Below the pieces are notes generated by a model, which saw only the letters and a program-made list of their open reading frames with translations, was not told the DNA's origin and did no database searches. 64,000 nucleotides of DNA from an uncultured Actinomycetes bacterium (GTDB taxonomy: Bacteria > Actinomycetota > Acidimicrobiia > Acidimicrobiales > RAAP-2): NCBI GenBank assembly GCA_903924205.1, contig CAIYAP010000005.1:81085-145084 (forward strand). Reading direction: 5' to 3'. Positions within the stretch are counted from its first letter, which is position 1. The number at the start of each line of letters is the position of its first letter. The position numbers and the translations under genes were made by a program. Positions 38,412 through 49,400 of this stretch are shown piece after piece.

Positions 38412-38511
38412 TGCCCATTTTCCTTTCGTGTGGGGATTTCCCCAGTCCTCACACTAATGAGAGTTGGCGACGCAAAAGTAAGCGGCCACCCCGCGAGCCC
38501 ATGGTCAGGAG

Positions 38512-39570
38512 TTACCGACGAGTAACTGAAATGAGTTTCTGGCGCAGACCACTGACGAGGCCCACGATGCCGCGCGGCGCGAAGATCATCGTGACAATAA
38601 GTAAGACACCGAAAAGAATGTTCTCCATATTGGGTGCGAGGTTGGGCAATTTGTTGCTGACCCACGAGGTGGGACCGAGGCCCGTGTGATTAGTAATCCA
38701 CGTCGTGATCTGCATGGAGTACACACCGAGTAATGCGGCGATGATTGCTCCGCCCAACGAGCCGATACCACCCAGAACCATGAGGGTAAGTAGGGCGATG
38801 GAAAAGGTGAAACCAAATTCGTAGGTGCTCGGAGAGGCAGTGCCCGAGACCATGACCAATAGAGCGCCGGCCAGGCCGCTAAGGGCGGCGGAGACCACAA
38901 AGGCTTGGGCACGAGTGCGACCGAGGTGCAGGCCCACGAGCTCCGCGGCCACGTCGTTATCGCGCACGAGGCGCATCGCGCGGCCGAGCTTGCTGGCAAA
39001 GAGGTTGGACATCAGCCACAGCACGAGGGCGGCGATCAGTACTGACACCATGGCGGTAAAGCGGCTGTTAATGACCACGGGCAAAGTGGTCGAGGTGTCA
39101 AAGAGGTGGGAGAACCACTGTGGGGCACTGAGTGGCGTGATGGTCAGCCCCTGCGAGCCGCCCAGCGTGCTCACGGCAAACGATTGAGGGACGTACGGTA
39201 GGGCAACGGCAAAGGCCAAGGTCATGCCGGCGAGGTAGGGGCCCCGAAGGCGAGTCGCGGGCATGCCGAGAACGAGGCCGACGAATGCCGAGGCGACGAT
39301 GGCCACCAGCAGGGAGATGACCACGGGTTCACCGGGGTGATGCAGAGTCCAAAATGCGGCGGCATAGCCACCGACGAGCATGAAGCCCGAATTTCCGATG
39401 GAGATTTGCCCGCTCCATCCGGTGAGAAAGGAGAGGCCCACCAAGGCGATGAAGTAGGCGCCCGCCTTAGTGAGGTTGGCGGCATCGGTGCCGGATTGAA
39501 TGGACGCAATCGCCATCGCGATAACGAGGCCTCCGAGGACCCACGCCAGACGCTTGAACGTACCGCTCAT
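38512..39570 (-). CDS. branched-chain amino acid ABC transporter permease (LivM-like); start ATG 39570 rather than 39675
   Basis: MSGTFKRLAWVLGGLVIA...GLSFLTGWSGQISIGNSGFMLVGGYAAAFW; overlaps LivH stop. Confidence 0.9.
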   Translation of the reverse strand: MSGTFKRLAWVLGGLVIAMAIASIQSGTDAANLTKAGAYFIALVGLSFLTGWSGQISIGNSGFMLVGGYAAAFWTLHHPGEPVVISLLVAIVASAFVGLVLGMPATRLRGPYLAGMTLAFAVALPYVPQSFAVSTLGGSQGLTITPLSAPQWFSHLFDTSTTLPVVINSRFTAMVSVLIAALVLWLMSNLFASKLGRAMRLVRDNDVAAELVGLHLGRTRAQAFVVSAALSGLAGALLVMVSGTASPSTYEFGFTFSIALLTLMVLGGIGSLGGAIIAALLGVYSMQITTWITNHTGLGPTSWVSNKLPNLAPNMENILFGVLLIVTMIFAPRGIVGLVSGLRQKLISVTRR

Positions 39571-40469
39571 CACACCCTCCGAGCCGAATTCTTCGTGAAA
39601 ATGCCTTGGGGGCGCAGCATCAGCGCCACGACGAGCAAGACGACGGCCACCATGTCCGCGTAATTCGAATTCCAATAGTCATTGATGAGCTGCATGATGA
39701 CGCCAATACCCACACCCGAAATCAGCGCTCCGAGAGGACTGTCAAGTCCGCCAATCGCGGCGGCGATAAATCCGAGAATAAACATGGCGTCGAGCATGTT
39801 CGGAGAGAGCCCTCCCGGATTGAGGGAAATGACCACGCCCGCGACCGCACCGACGGCTCCGGCGATTCCCCAGCCGAGAGTCAGCAGGCGGCTGACGCGC
39901 AGGCCGAGCAACTTCGACACTTCGGGTGCCAACGCGGAGGCGCGCAGCTTGAGTCCAAGCGAGGTGTAGTTGAAGAGCACGGCTACGAATGTCATGACGG
40001 CCAGCGCCGCCGCGATCTGAAACGTGCTGAGGGGGCTGAGTCCGGTGGGGTTCCCGCTCGATTGAAAGTTGATGCTGGAATACGGCGCGGTCGGGTAACG
40101 CGGGATATTCGTCCAAATGGCACTCGCAATTGCCTCCAGCAAGGTGAACATTCCCACCATGACGACGATGGGATTGATTTCCGCTTTGTGATACAGCGGC
40201 TTGACGATCACGATCTCGGTCAGTGCCGAGAACATGAAGCCGACCACCATGGAGATGACGGCCGCGAGCCAGAAGTTCACATGATGGTCCATCTGGGTCA
40301 TGCCGATGTAGGTCACAAACATGGCCATCGGTCCCTGCGCAAAATTCAATACTCGTGTGGCACGCCACACCAAGACGAGACAGAGGGCCACGAGCCCGAT
40401 GATCACCCCTTGAGAGGCACCCCCCGCGATGTCGTTGACGATGCGGTTGGTCAGGATGTTGGCAATCAT
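39570..40469 (-). CDS. branched-chain amino acid ABC transporter permease (LivH-like)
   Basis: GASQGVIIGLVALCLVLVWRATRVLNFAQGPMAMF; VLLVVALMLRPQGIF. Confidence 0.92.
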   Translation of the reverse strand: MIANILTNRIVNDIAGGASQGVIIGLVALCLVLVWRATRVLNFAQGPMAMFVTYIGMTQMDHHVNFWLAAVISMVVGFMFSALTEIVIVKPLYHKAEINPIVVMVGMFTLLEAIASAIWTNIPRYPTAPYSSINFQSSGNPTGLSPLSTFQIAAALAVMTFVAVLFNYTSLGLKLRASALAPEVSKLLGLRVSRLLTLGWGIAGAVGAVAGVVISLNPGGLSPNMLDAMFILGFIAAAIGGLDSPLGALISGVGIGVIMQLINDYWNSNYADMVAVVLLVVALMLRPQGIFTKNSARRV

Positions 40470-41173
40470 TCGGCCATCCCCAAGTAGTACGAGCGCAGCG
40501 ACTCATCGGCCGCCACCTCGGCGGCCGGTCGCACCGCAATGGATTTACCGACGTGCAAGACGGCGGCGAAGTCGGAAATCTTGAGCGCACTTTTCGCGTT
40601 CTGCTCCACCAGAATCACCGTGAGGCCAGAGTTCGCACACAGAGTCTTGATGGTGTTCATGATGTCCTGAGTCACCAACGGCGCGAGGCCGAGCGAGGGC
40701 TCGTCGAGCAGCAAGATTTGCGGGTTCGCGATCATGGCGCGACCCAGGGCCAGCATCTGACGCTCGCCACCGGACAGTTGCGCGGCGTATTGCTTGCGTC
40801 GCTCCTTGAGGACGGGAAACAATGCGTATTGCTCCTCGAGGCCCGAAGTCACGTTGGTCTTGGCGCCCAGAGCACCGAGACGAAGATTCTCTTCGACGGT
40901 GAATTCCGCGATAACGCCGCGCCCTTCCGGCACGTGCGCAATGCCCAGTCGGGCAATGGCATCCGGACGCTCACCGATGAGGGCGTGCCCATTCGCCGTG
41001 ATGCTGCCGGAACGTGGCTTGACGAGGCCGCTGATGGTGCGCAACAACGTCGTCTTGCCCGCACCGTTGGCCCCGAGGACCGCCGTGATGGCGCCGGTCG
41101 GCGCCTGAATCGTGACGTCGTCGAGGGCCGTGATGGCGCCGTAGGCAACGGAGAGGTTGGAAATGGAGATCAT
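40466..41173 (-). CDS. branched-chain amino acid ABC transporter ATP-binding protein (LivF-like)
   Basis: GANGAGKTTLLRTISGLVKPRSG; LSGGERQMLALGRAMIANPQILLLDEPSLGLAP. Confidence 0.93.
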   Translation of the reverse strand: MISISNLSVAYGAITALDDVTIQAPTGAITAVLGANGAGKTTLLRTISGLVKPRSGSITANGHALIGERPDAIARLGIAHVPEGRGVIAEFTVEENLRLGALGAKTNVTSGLEEQYALFPVLKERRKQYAAQLSGGERQMLALGRAMIANPQILLLDEPSLGLAPLVTQDIMNTIKTLCANSGLTVILVEQNAKSALKISDFAAVLHVGKSIAVRPAAEVAADESLRSYYLGMAE

Positions 41174-41949
41174 TCGTCGACTCCTAAGTACGCCTCGATC
41201 ACGGCGGGGTTGTGGCGAACCTCCGCGGGTGTTCCGGTGGCAATGACTTTGCCAAAACTGAGGACTACCAGACGGTCAACGAGCGGCATGACAAAGTCCA
41301 TGTTGTGCTCGACGAGCAACACGCCCATCTCGTGACGTAAACCACGAATGAGTTCGGCGAACGCGTCGAGTTCCGCCTCGTCAAGACCAGATGCCGGCTC
41401 ATCGAGAAGGAGTAATGACGGTCGAGCAATGAGCGCGCGCGCGACGGCCACTCGCTTCGCAATGCCGTAGGGGATGGCCGTCGGCATTTGGGCGGCGTAG
41501 TCCGCAACGCCCAAGCGGTCGAGAACAGACAGAGCTTCGGCCTTCAGTTCCTTTTGTCCGTGGGGCAGACCCAGCAGCGAGGTCCAAAAGCGACCCCCCG
41601 GGCGACTTTGGGCTCCGGCCATCACATTCTCGAGGACGGTGCAGTTTTCAAAAAGGCCCACACCCTGCAAGGTGCGGGCCACGCCCGCACGAGCGAGTTG
41701 GCTCGGCTGGGGGTTGGTCAATCCTGCGGTCGGGAGGCGGACGAGGCCGTCGGTGGGCTCGACGAAACCGCACGCAACATTGAATGCGGTGGTCTTGCCG
41801 GCACCGTTAGGGCCAATCAGACCGACAATCTCGCCGGGGTTGACCGAGAAACTGACATCAGTGAGCGCGGCGAGTCCGCCAAAACGAACAGAAATGGCAT
41901 CGAGTTCCAGCAGTGTGCTCGATGTCGTGGCGACGGGGGTGGACGACAT
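41170..41949 (-). CDS. branched-chain amino acid ABC transporter ATP-binding protein (LivG-like)
   Basis: GPNGAGKTTAFNVACGF; LLLDEPASGLDEAELDAFAELIRGLRHEMGVLLVEHNMDFVM. Confidence 0.93.
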   Translation of the reverse strand: MSSTPVATTSSTLLELDAISVRFGGLAALTDVSFSVNPGEIVGLIGPNGAGKTTAFNVACGFVEPTDGLVRLPTAGLTNPQPSQLARAGVARTLQGVGLFENCTVLENVMAGAQSRPGGRFWTSLLGLPHGQKELKAEALSVLDRLGVADYAAQMPTAIPYGIAKRVAVARALIARPSLLLLDEPASGLDEAELDAFAELIRGLRHEMGVLLVEHNMDFVMPLVDRLVVLSFGKVIATGTPAEVRHNPAVIEAYLGVDE

Positions 41950-42032
41950 AACTTTTCCAAATTAGTCGGCGCGCACCCGCCCGTTTAACCCCGTCCCCTG
42001 ATGATGCGTGTCGCAACCGTTACATTGGTCGC

Positions 42033-42761
42033 ATGTTGGCCACCACCACCGCGTTTCCCTACGCGCTGGTCGTGGCCGTTTTTCTTGCCGCACTGGTCGA
42101 GATGGTGGAAGCGCTCACCATCGTGGTGGCGGTGGGCCACGCTCGCTCGTGGCGTTCGGCCCTCGAGGGAACGGGACTCGCTCTCGCCTGTCTCGCCGTC
42201 CTGGTGGCCATTGTGGGGCCGGCCATTAGCCATGTGCCGTTGACGCCGCTGCGTGTGGTCGTCGGTGCCGTCCTGCTCGTCTTTGGGTTGCAGTGGCTAC
42301 GCAAGGCCATTCTTCGAGCGTCGGGGCATAAGGCTCTCCATGATGAAGATGAGATCTATCGCGCCACCGTGGCCGAATTGCGTGCGGCCGGTGAACCCGT
42401 CGGGCGCGATCGTCTCGCCGTAGTGACCAGTTTTAAGGGTGTCTTCCTCGAGGGGCTCGAGGTCGTCATTATGGTCGTCACGTTGGGTGCTCAGCGTCAT
42501 CAAATTCTTATTGCCACCGCATCGGCCGCGACGGCCACCGTGCTCGTGGCGATCGTCGGTGCCATCGTGGCCAAGCAGCTCAACAACGTGCCGGAGAATT
42601 TCATGAAGGCGACCGTGGGTGTCCTTCTCGTGTCCTACGGGGTGTTTTGGTCGGGTGAAGGTGTGGGCGTGCAGTGGCCGCACGGTGATGTGATGTTGCT
42701 CGCCATTGCGGTACTAACGGCCGCCGGCGTCTGGGTCCAGATCCAGGTGGCGCGCCGATGA
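42033..42761 (+). CDS. polytopic membrane protein, COG4280/TMEM165-like
   Basis: VAVFLAALVEMVEALTIVVAVGHARSWRSAL and internal second copy FKGVFLEGLEVVIMVVTLG; TACATT-N6-ATG. Confidence 0.65.
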   Translation: MLATTTAFPYALVVAVFLAALVEMVEALTIVVAVGHARSWRSALEGTGLALACLAVLVAIVGPAISHVPLTPLRVVVGAVLLVFGLQWLRKAILRASGHKALHDEDEIYRATVAELRAAGEPVGRDRLAVVTSFKGVFLEGLEVVIMVVTLGAQRHQILIATASAATATVLVAIVGAIVAKQLNNVPENFMKATVGVLLVSYGVFWSGEGVGVQWPHGDVMLLAIAVLTAAGVWVQIQVARR

Positions 42762-42994
42762 GAGTCTTTCGTGTCGTTGCGACTGCCGTGGGCGGTACGG
42801 GTCGTTTTCTGTGGGACTTCTTGGTCGGTGACACGCCGGAAATCTTCGTAGCGGTATGCGTGACCCTTGCGGGTGTCGCGCTGATCTCCCGTCACCATCA
42901 CTCATCTCTCGGCGGCTGGGTGCTGTTAGTCGCCGCCTTCCTCATTTTGAGCGCCAGCGTGACGAAGGCCATCCGAACGTCGACGAGGAAGTAA
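42758..42994 (+). CDS. small membrane protein, 78 aa
   Basis: Two hydrophobic helices; overlaps both neighbours (ATGA / TAATG). Confidence 0.6.
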   Translation: MRVFRVVATAVGGTGRFLWDFLVGDTPEIFVAVCVTLAGVALISRHHHSSLGGWVLLVAAFLILSASVTKAIRTSTRK

Positions 42995-44769
42995 TGCGCG
43001 CTCGTCGAGCGCCATGGTGGTGGTACAGCCTTGGTATCACCCTGGGCGTCTTTGCCCTCTATCAGAGAGTCATTGGGCACCCCACGTCGACCGTGCTCGG
43101 CTGGGGGATTGATGACCCTATTCAGCAAACGTGGTTCGTGGCGTGGGCCGCGCACGCGGCCGCGCACGGTCTCAATCCATTCGTCAGTGTGGCCATGAAT
43201 GTCCCACACGGCATCAACGTGATGACGAACACCTCGATGTTGGCGGTGGGCTATCTCGTTGCGCCACTGACGTGGTTGCTCGGACCGGTGTTCTCGCTGA
43301 ACGTCATTTTCATCGGCGGTGTCGTGACGACTGCGCTGTCAGCTGCTCTGGTGATGCATCGTCAGGGGCTTGATCGCGGGCCCGCGATGCTGGGTGGAAC
43401 TCTGGTGGCGTTCGGACCCGCTCTCCTCATCCATGGTCAGAATCACGCATTCATGGTGGCGAGTGCCGGTCTCTGCTGGTGGATTGACGCGATTGTGAAT
43501 TCGCTTTCGGGGCGGTGGACTCGACGTCGCGCCGTCGTTTTGACGTCGGTATGGACCACGTGGTGTTTCTTCGTCTCGTTAGAAACCTTCTTTATCGTGG
43601 GTGTTTTCGTTGCAGGCTTCATCGTCGCGGTCGCTGCGGCGAAGATCATTCGTCGTGACGGTGTTCGAGACCTCACCCGTTACCTCATCGGTGTCGGCGT
43701 CAGTTGCACGCTCTTACTCGCGGTGCCTCTGCACGCTCTGATTGCGGGGCGTCAACACATCGAGGGTCCGCCCCATCGCTGGGTCACTCAGTTGACGACC
43801 ACGTGGTCGCAGATGATCAGGCCGGGAAGCTGGACAGCTCTGGCACCCTTCGGCCACGACCCACGCCACCACGTCTTTCTCTCCGGGTCCTTTTTCAATG
43901 GTGGATACCTCGGTGTCTTCTTTCTCCTGGCGGTGTTGGTCGCGGTGGTCGTGACGTGGTCACAGCAATCCACTCGCCGCGCTCTGCTGCTCGCCATCAT
44001 CGCGATAATCGCCTCCCTGGGTGCGCACCCGACAGTGCCGGCGGTGGGTGCGGTCTGGTCTCCGTATCAACTGGTCATCCATCTCCCCGGTTTTTCGTCG
44101 GTCATGCCGCGCAATTTTTCTTTGGTGGCGATGGCGGCACTGGCGTGGATCGTGGCCCGTGGAGTGCAAGAACTTCGTCAACGTCCGTGGCGCATGTCGC
44201 GGTGGGCAGCGATATCCCTTGCCACTCTCGCCATGGTGGGTTTTATTCCGAACCAGTGCTTCGCCGCTCGTTACGTGAAAATTGAACGTTGGTATTCCTC
44301 GCCCGCGGGAATTCGAGCGGTGCCCGATAACGCCGTGGTGCTCGCCTATCCCTACCCCGAAGGGGTACGAAACGTGTCGCTGCTGGACCAGGCGGATGCC
44401 GCTCTTCGATATCGACTCGTGGGCGGACAGGCCATCGTGGCGAGTGTCACCGGTTCGGCCCAGCAGGTGCCAGTTGGTCCGTTTCGTGTCTTTTACGACC
44501 TCTTCGTTCGTTCCTACGAGCGCCCGACTTTCGCCTTCGGTATTTATCCCGAGTCTGTCGGTTTCCTGCCGCCGGACACTGGCGCCACCTGGTCCACCAT
44601 GCGCGAGGTGGCGCAGCGGACTCATGTGGATCGCATCGTGGTGACCCCTCGTGGCCACGACCCCGCACAAGTTCGCCGCTATCTCACTCACGCCTTTGGG
44701 CCAGGGCACCACGACCGCAGTGGCGTGTGGTGGTGGGATGTCGCGACGTCTCGCCACCACCGGCGCTAG
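42994..44769 (+). CDS. polytopic GT-C-like membrane glycosyltransferase/mannosyltransferase-like protein (ORF-track start 42856 too early)
   Basis: MRARRAPWWWYSLGITLGVFALYQRVIGHPTSTVLGWGIDDPIQQTWFVAWAAHA; many TMs, soluble C-terminal domain. Confidence 0.65.
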   Translation: MRARRAPWWWYSLGITLGVFALYQRVIGHPTSTVLGWGIDDPIQQTWFVAWAAHAAAHGLNPFVSVAMNVPHGINVMTNTSMLAVGYLVAPLTWLLGPVFSLNVIFIGGVVTTALSAALVMHRQGLDRGPAMLGGTLVAFGPALLIHGQNHAFMVASAGLCWWIDAIVNSLSGRWTRRRAVVLTSVWTTWCFFVSLETFFIVGVFVAGFIVAVAAAKIIRRDGVRDLTRYLIGVGVSCTLLLAVPLHALIAGRQHIEGPPHRWVTQLTTTWSQMIRPGSWTALAPFGHDPRHHVFLSGSFFNGGYLGVFFLLAVLVAVVVTWSQQSTRRALLLAIIAIIASLGAHPTVPAVGAVWSPYQLVIHLPGFSSVMPRNFSLVAMAALAWIVARGVQELRQRPWRMSRWAAISLATLAMVGFIPNQCFAARYVKIERWYSSPAGIRAVPDNAVVLAYPYPEGVRNVSLLDQADAALRYRLVGGQAIVASVTGSAQQVPVGPFRVFYDLFVRSYERPTFAFGIYPESVGFLPPDTGATWSTMREVAQRTHVDRIVVTPRGHDPAQVRRYLTHAFGPGHHDRSGVWWWDVATSRHHRR

Positions 44770-44782
44770 TCCTTCGCGACAG

Positions 44783-45148
44783 CTAGAGAATCCCGAATCG
44801 AAATAATTCGTAGACCCATTCGGCGCCCAGGGCTACGAGAGGAATGACCAGCGGAATGGACCACTGGGTTCTTTTCGCCACCATGACGTAGGCAGCGACG
44901 AGGACGAGGATCACGCCCATGGGAGCTGCCGCGACGGCAGTCACGAGGCGACCCGTCATGAGGTTTCGCAGGGCGGTGGTCAGCCCGCACAAGGGACAGG
45001 GAATGCCCACTAACACGATGGAGGGGCAGGGCACTCCGATCGCGTGACCCACGGTGCCGAGGGCCACGCCGCTGACTAACAGCGCGAATGCCGGCAGTCG
45101 AATGCCGTGGGTATCAACTTCGTAATGACGGCCGAGACGGCCCTTCAT
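44783..45148 (-). CDS. DUF2752 domain protein
   Basis: CPSIVLVGIPCPLCGLTTALRNLMTGRLVTA. Confidence 0.8.
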   Translation of the reverse strand: MKGRLGRHYEVDTHGIRLPAFALLVSGVALGTVGHAIGVPCPSIVLVGIPCPLCGLTTALRNLMTGRLVTAVAAAPMGVILVLVAAYVMVAKRTQWSIPLVIPLVALGAEWVYELFRFGIL

Positions 45149-45696
45149 TACTTGGGTTGAATCGAGAAGGGCTTCTTCGGAACGGTGATAACCACCGTGG
45201 TCATGATCTTGTCCGCCAGAGTTTGGCGCTTCTTGTCCCAGAGGGGGAAGAGGAAGCCGACGTAGCAGATGATGGCATCCACGATGTGGGCGAGTGCACG
45301 CACGACACCGAGGCCGCCACCGATGGGCTGTCCCGTGTTTTCATTCACGCACTTAAGCCCCATCACGCGCATGCCCGGAGATGCGCCGGTGGCGCCCACC
45401 TGAATGGCGAACCAGATGCTCAGACCGAAGCTGGCGAGAGAGAAGAGTATTGATAGTCCCTGCCCGGTCTGACCGAGAATGTTGCCCACGATGGACACGG
45501 CGATGATCATGAGACTGTCGATCAAATATCCGGCAAAGCGAGTGCCCCAGTCGGCGTACTGACCCACGTCCGCGGTCGGTGCCGCGGTGAAAGCGGGCGC
45601 CACGGGAATGGAGTTCGCACCATTCACGGGCGCGCCACACGCTGAACAAAAAGTGCTGTCTTGGTCGGCCGCGCCGCACTGGGGACAGAATGCCAT
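45148..45696 (-). CDS. zinc-ribbon + RDD family membrane protein (start ATG 45696)
   Basis: MAFCPQCGAADQDSTFCSACGAPV; RDD domain WGTRFAGYLIDSLMI; AAGGAG RBS. Confidence 0.85.
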   Translation of the reverse strand: MAFCPQCGAADQDSTFCSACGAPVNGANSIPVAPAFTAAPTADVGQYADWGTRFAGYLIDSLMIIAVSIVGNILGQTGQGLSILFSLASFGLSIWFAIQVGATGASPGMRVMGLKCVNENTGQPIGGGLGVVRALAHIVDAIICYVGFLFPLWDKKRQTLADKIMTTVVITVPKKPFSIQPK

Positions 45697-45821
45697 GATG
45701 ACTCCTTCACGTGTCGTCGTCGCGACAGTAGCAGTGGGTATCTCGTTAGATATGTCTTTCACTGCGTGACGAGCGATAGTCTCCACTAGCCCTTAAGCGT
45801 TCGTGAGGGGCGGGGAGAATT

Positions 45822-46304
45822 ATGGAAGTCGTAACGGCAATTGTCGAAATTCCGCGTGGAAGTCAAAATAAGTACGAGTACGACCACGAGTCGCACACGA
45901 TCAAGCTGGACCGCCACCTCGTGGTCTCGATGAACTACCCGGCCGAATATGGCTTCATCCCCGACACGCTGGGAGGTGATGGGGACCCCCTCGACATTCT
46001 GGTCCTCACGGCGTATCCCACCTTCCCCGGCTGCGCTATTGATGTGCGCGTGATCGGCATGTGCGTGATGTCAGACGAGAAGGGCGAAGACGCCAAGTTG
46101 ATCGGGGTGCCGACCTACGATAAGCAGTACGCCCACATCACCGAAGTCGAACAACTGCCCGCCATCGAGCGCGACCGAATTCAGCACTTCTTCACCGTGT
46201 ACAAAGACTTGGACGAAGGTAAGTGGGTCAAGGTGGATAAGTGGGAAGGTTCCGCCGCCGCGTATGGCGAATTAGAGGCTTCCCGCGCTCGCTTCACCAA
46301 GTAA
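45822..46304 (+). CDS. ppa: inorganic pyrophosphatase
   Basis: VEIPRGSQNKYEYDHESHTIKLDRHL, YPAEYGFIPDTLGGDGDPLDILVL; GGGGAG RBS. Confidence 0.95.
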   Translation: MEVVTAIVEIPRGSQNKYEYDHESHTIKLDRHLVVSMNYPAEYGFIPDTLGGDGDPLDILVLTAYPTFPGCAIDVRVIGMCVMSDEKGEDAKLIGVPTYDKQYAHITEVEQLPAIERDRIQHFFTVYKDLDEGKWVKVDKWEGSAAAYGELEASRARFTK

Positions 46305-46410
46305 TTCGCCGGCCGCCGGGGGATAAATGCCCGCGGCGAGCCCGCATCGGCATTACCTCTCCGGCCTCGGTAGTCTCAGTGTGAGGGTGTTACCAGCAGG
46401 AGGGGACGCG

Positions 46411-49400
46411 ATGCGTCAATCAACGATGCGCACGAGCCGCAGGGGGTCAATCACCGCTGTGATGGCACTCGTATTATCGGCGGGCTTCACCGCCCTGTCG
46501 CCGGCCGCGTTTGCCGACGCTTCTTACCCGGATAGCCCGACCTCTGTCTCTGTTGTTCCCGGCAACGCCACCTTGTCCGTGTCGTGGAGTGCTCCCGCGG
46601 ACAATGGTTCGGCGATCACCGGGTATTCCGTCACGGCCGATGATGGCGTTGACACCCCGAGCACGTGCAATAGTGACGCCAGCACCACCACCTGTGTCGT
46701 GACCGGACTCACGAATGCCACGGCCTACGCCGTCACGGTCACCGCCACGAACGACATCGGAACCTCTGACCCGTCGAGCAGCGTGTCGGGAACACCCGCC
46801 GCACAGGCTCCGTCCACCGTCTCGGGCGTCCTCGTGACGTCGGGTGCTGAATCAGCCAGCGTAAGCTGGTCAGCGCCTTCCGATAATGGAGCGAGCATCA
46901 CCGGCTTCTTCGTCACGGCGGATAACGGCACCGATACGCCCACTACATGTGACGTCAACGGCACAACGTTGTCATGCAATCTCACGGGTCTGACGAACGG
47001 CATTGAGTACTCGATCACGGTGACCGCGACAAATGGCGCGGGAACGTCGAGCGCGTCCATTCCGGTTTCCGTGACGCCGGCCGCCGCTCCTGATGCCCCT
47101 ACGGCGGTTTCGGTAGTGGCTTCGGATGGTGCACTCAGCGTGTCGTGGTCAGCACCGTCGACAAATGGCGCCACCATTTCTGGCTACGCCGTCAACGTCG
47201 TTCACGGCAGCGACACTCCTTTTACGTGCTCGGCGGCCGGTACGGCGTCTAGTTGTGAGGTGTCTGGCTTGGTCAATGGCACGACGTACGCGATAACCGT
47301 CACCGCCACCAATAGCGCAGGTGTCAGTTCACCGTCCACCTCGATTGACGGCACACCCGCAACGACGCCCGGTGCGCCTACCGACATCATCGTGGCTGCG
47401 TCGAGTGGGTCCTTGTCGGTGAGTTGGTCCGCGCCGAGCGACGGAGGGTCATCGATCACGGGATACACCGTTACCGCCGCGCACGGCAGTGACACACCGG
47501 TGACGTGCACCACCGATGGCAGCTCGACCACCTGTGACCTCATTGGTTTGACGAATGGGACGGCGTATCTCGTCAGTGTCTCGGCAACAAACGCCATGGG
47601 TACGACGAACAGCGATGGCGCCGTGACCGGTACCCCGGCCGCCGCGCCGAGCGAACCGACTGACGTCTCCGTCGTGTCGCAGAACGGCTCCCTGCTTGTC
47701 TCATGGTCGAGTGCCGAGGGGAACGGCGCCACGGTCACCAGCTACACGATCACGTTGACTGATGGCATTGACAGCCCGATCGTGACGACCGTGAGTGGTT
47801 CGGCGACTTCGACCACCATCACGGGACTGACGAACGGGACCACGTATTCGGCCATCGTGACGGCCACCAACTCTCAAGGTGAAGGGTCAGGTTCTACGCC
47901 TCAAGATGCGACGCCGGCCACGACGCCGGGCGCACCGACGGATATCACCGTGACGCCCTCTGACCACAGCCTGTCTGTGAGCTGGAGCGCACCGTCAAAC
48001 GGTGGCTCCGACATCACCGGGTACACGGTGACGGCTGACAATGGCGTCGACACCCCATCGACCTGTACGACCGATGGCACCACCACTACCTGCGACATCA
48101 CGGAACTGACGAATGGATCTCCGTACAGCGTGTCCGTGTCCGCCACCAACGCGGTAGGTACTACGTCGTCGGCGGGATCGGTGACGGCGACGCCCGCGAC
48201 GACGCCGGACGCCCCGACATCGCTCAGTGTCACCACCGGAAATGGATCACTGATCGTGACGTGGGACGCCCCTACCTTCGATGGTGGAGCCAGCATCCTG
48301 AGTTACGTCGTGAGTGCGGACAATGGGGTGGATGCGGCATCCACCTGCACGGTCACTGATGGATCAAACGCCTGCACCATCACGGGCCTGACGAACGGAA
48401 CTGACTATTCAGTCACGGTGACGGCAACGAACGCTCAGGGCGGGGGCACCATCTCTGATGCCGTGACTGGCACGCCATCAACGGTGCCCGATGCCCCGAC
48501 GGCCATTGAAGCCATCAGCGGCGACTCGCAGATAACGGTGAACTGGACGGCTCCGGACAACACCGGCGGCTCCGACATCACGATGTACACGGCCACGGCA
48601 TATGCGCCGGGATACGGCTATAGCAGTTGCAACGACGTCACCGGATCGTTGACCTGTGACATTACGGAGCTCTACAACGGCGTGGATTACACGGTGACGG
48701 TGGTGGCCATCAATGCGCAAGGTGCGTCAGTCTCCTCCGGGTCCGATCACGCCACCCCCGCGGGTAGTCCGACGACGCCGAGCGACGTCACCGTGACGGC
48801 GGGTAATGGCCAGATCTCGGTGAGTTGGTCAGCGAGCGATGGCAACGGCTCGGCGATCACCGCCTATACCGCCTCAACGTCTGATGGCTCCAGCTGCGAC
48901 ACCACCAGCGCACTCTCCTGCGTGATTACCGGATTGACAAATGGAACCTCGTACTCCATCTCGGTCGTGGCCACGAATGGATTTGGTGACTCGTCGTCGT
49001 CGGCCACAGTGGAGGCCACTCCCGCCACGGTCCCGACGGCACCACGCTGGTTGCACGGTGTGGCGGGTAACAGCACGGCCACCCTGCTGTGGAATGCATC
49101 CACCTCAAATGGTGGCGCCCACATTGACGCCTACAACGTCTCTGACCTCCATGGCCACGGGTGCACGACCAGCGCATTGACCTGCACCGTTACCGGTCTC
49201 ACGAATGGCACGACGTACACCTTCTACGTCACTGCTCACAACGTGATGGGTAACTCCGCGAAGTCGAACTCGAACATTGTCATTCCCTTGACCACGCCAT
49301 CAGCGCCCGCAATCTCGACTTGGCGCCCCGGAAATCACCAGGTGATTCTCACCGTGACGCCGCCGACCAGTAATGGGGGGAAGCCCTATTACTACGAATA

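Noticed and set aside
37206-38525. 439-aa plus-strand ORF opposite the branched-chain ABC substrate-binding protein
   Set aside because: Antisense shadow; low-complexity RE/GV-rich translation and clear SBP on the other strand.
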